The notes under the pieces were generated by a model that saw only the letters and a program-made list of their open reading frames with translations, was not told the origin of the DNA and searched no databases. The position numbers were made by a program, and so were the translations under genes. Shown here one piece after another: positions 4,518 through 5,473 of a stretch of 5,473 bases of DNA (within the stretch, counting starts at the first letter, position 1; every line of letters starts with the position of its first letter). This stretch comes from CAYJIX01 sp964370375 (GTDB taxonomy: Bacteria; Desulfobacterota; Desulfovibrionia; Desulfovibrionales; Desulfovibrionaceae). The stretch covers positions 1-5,473 of the forward strand of contig CAYJIX010000098.1 in NCBI GenBank assembly GCA_964370375.1. Direction: 5' to 3'.

Positions 4518-4554
4518 ATTCGGTCAAAGGCCCTGCAAAAGCCTTGCGCCGAAT
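4518..4554 (+). promoter_or_regulatory. Stem-loop in the ftsH 5' leader
   Basis: ATTCGG (4518-4523) pairs with CCGAAT (4549-4554), and CAAAGGC (4525-4531) pairs with GCCTTG (4541-4546) with one bulged A, around a nine-base loop. The stem has 12 pairs and ends eight bases before the GGAGG ribosome site. It leaves that site open, so direct masking is not evident. A role in mRNA stability or regulation is inferred. Confidence 0.55.
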
Positions 4555-4572
4555 AACCATACGGAGGACGCA

Positions 4573-5473
4573 TTGAATCCATTTACTCGAAACCTTATGC
4601 TGTGGGGTGTGATTTCCCTAGCCATGGTGGTTGTGTTCAACATGTTCAGCCAGCCGCAAGTGGCCACACAAAATCGCATGACCTACAGCGAATTTTTACG
4701 CCAGGCCGAAAAAGGTGACGTGGCTGAAGTGTTGCTTCAAGGCAACACCATCACCGGAAAAACCAGCGCGGGCCAACTTTTTAGCGTTTACGCGCCGGCA
4801 GATGCGGGCCTTATTGACAAGCTCATTTCCCATAATGTGGAAGTAAAGGCCGAACCGCAAGAAGGCTCCCCATGGTACATGACGCTGCTTGTATCATGGT
4901 TCCCCATGCTACTTCTTATTGCGGTGTGGATATTTTTCATGCGTCAAATGCAAGGCGGTGCCGGAAAGGCCATGTCCTTTGGGCGGTCACGCGCGCGCAT
5001 GCTCAATCAAGAACAAGGCCAAGTCACCTTTGATGATGTGGCAGGGGTTGAAGAAGCCAAAGAAGAGCTTTCCGAAGTGGTGGACTTTTTATCCAATCCG
5101 CGCAAATTCACGCGCCTTGGCGGACGCATTCCCAAGGGGGTGTTGTTGGTAGGCCCTCCAGGTACCGGCAAAACCTTGTTGGCCCGTGCTGTTGCAGGTG
5201 AAGCAGGCGTGCCCTTTTTTTCCATTTCAGGCTCAGACTTTGTAGAAATGTTTGTGGGCGTTGGTGCTTCACGTGTACGCGATCTGTTCACGCAGGGCAA
5301 AAAAAACGCGCCGTGCCTTATTTTTATTGACGAAATTGACGCAGTAGGTCGCCAGCGCGGCGCAGGCCTTGGGGGCGGACATGACGAGCGTGAGCAAACC
5401 TTAAACCAGCTTTTGGTTGAAATGGACGGCTTTGAATCCAATGAAGGTGTTATTCTCATTGCAGCCACCAACC
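4573..5473 (+). CDS. ftsH: ATP-dependent zinc metalloprotease FtsH, N-terminal 300 residues
   Basis: The gene runs off the right edge. FtsH is a membrane-anchored AAA+ protease that degrades membrane proteins and some regulators. Visible parts in order are a first transmembrane helix (about 8-25), a periplasmic domain (about 26-100), a second transmembrane helix (about 103-123), and the AAA+ domain from VTFDDVAGVEEAKEEL (151-166). Key motifs are Walker A GPPGTGKT (194-201), the pore loop FVG (227-229) in EMFVGVGASRVRDLF, and Walker B LIFIDEID (249-256). The last residues (AATN) open the second region of homology. The HEXXH zinc protease site is beyond the window. Translation starts at TTG 4573, five bases after GGAGG (4563-4567). 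The first in-frame ATG (4597) would cut into the first membrane helix. The divergent region upstream carries its promoter and two stem-loops. Confidence 0.96.
   Translation, partial: MNPFTRNLMLWGVISLAMVVVFNMFSQPQVATQNRMTYSEFLRQAEKGDVAEVLLQGNTITGKTSAGQLFSVYAPADAGLIDKLISHNVEVKAEPQEGSPWYMTLLVSWFPMLLLIAVWIFFMRQMQGGAGKAMSFGRSRARMLNQEQGQVTFDDVAGVEEAKEELSEVVDFLSNPRKFTRLGGRIPKGVLLVGPPGTGKTLLARAVAGEAGVPFFSISGSDFVEMFVGVGASRVRDLFTQGKKNAPCLIFIDEIDAVGRQRGAGLGGGHDEREQTLNQLLVEMDGFESNEGVILIAATN

Noticed and set aside
5007..5471. Long open frame on the minus strand opposite ftsH
   Set aside because: It is antisense to an unmistakable AAA+ domain, is rich in Pro/Ser/Thr/Arg, and has no family motif; it is a shadow of ftsH.

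Overview
The window looks like chromosomal DNA of a Desulfovibrio-like bacterium (Desulfobacterota, Desulfovibrionales) of moderate GC content. This rests on the FtsH N-terminus, a PPK2-type polyphosphate:AMP phosphotransferase and a menaquinone-type UbiE. No database search was possible. Core genes at both ends (pap, ubiE, ftsH) flank a more AT-rich accessory stretch at about 519-2501.

Layout. Bases 1-518 hold the 3' end of pap. Bases 552-1348 hold an AbrB/PIN toxin-antitoxin operon with its own promoter, a 15-bp operator-like palindrome and a 14-bp tandem repeat. Bases 1349-1611 are non-coding and hold a long imperfect hairpin (1436-1493) and a small inverted repeat next to the following gene. 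Bases 1612-2501 hold a translationally coupled pair: an unrecognised 98-aa acidic protein and a compact 197-aa alpha/beta hydrolase. Bases 2502-2891 lie between convergent genes and carry four REP-like extragenic repeats, two of which form a large nested palindrome. Bases 2892-3994 on the minus strand hold ubiE, preceded by a 54-aa small gene.

The 578-base divergent region 3995-4572 is rich in control signals. Minus-strand promoters drive a roughly 290-nt transcript that ends at a strong intrinsic terminator just ahead of the 54-aa gene. A candidate plus-strand promoter, two stem-loops and a Shine-Dalgarno sequence lead to ftsH, which starts at TTG (4573) and runs off the window.

How the genes work together. 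PAP links polyphosphate to adenylate phosphorylation, UbiE completes menaquinone for anaerobic respiration, and FtsH degrades membrane and regulatory proteins. The antitoxin and PIN toxin form a self-regulated pair. The 98-aa/hydrolase pair and the terminated leader RNA are the least explained parts and the best candidates for something undescribed.
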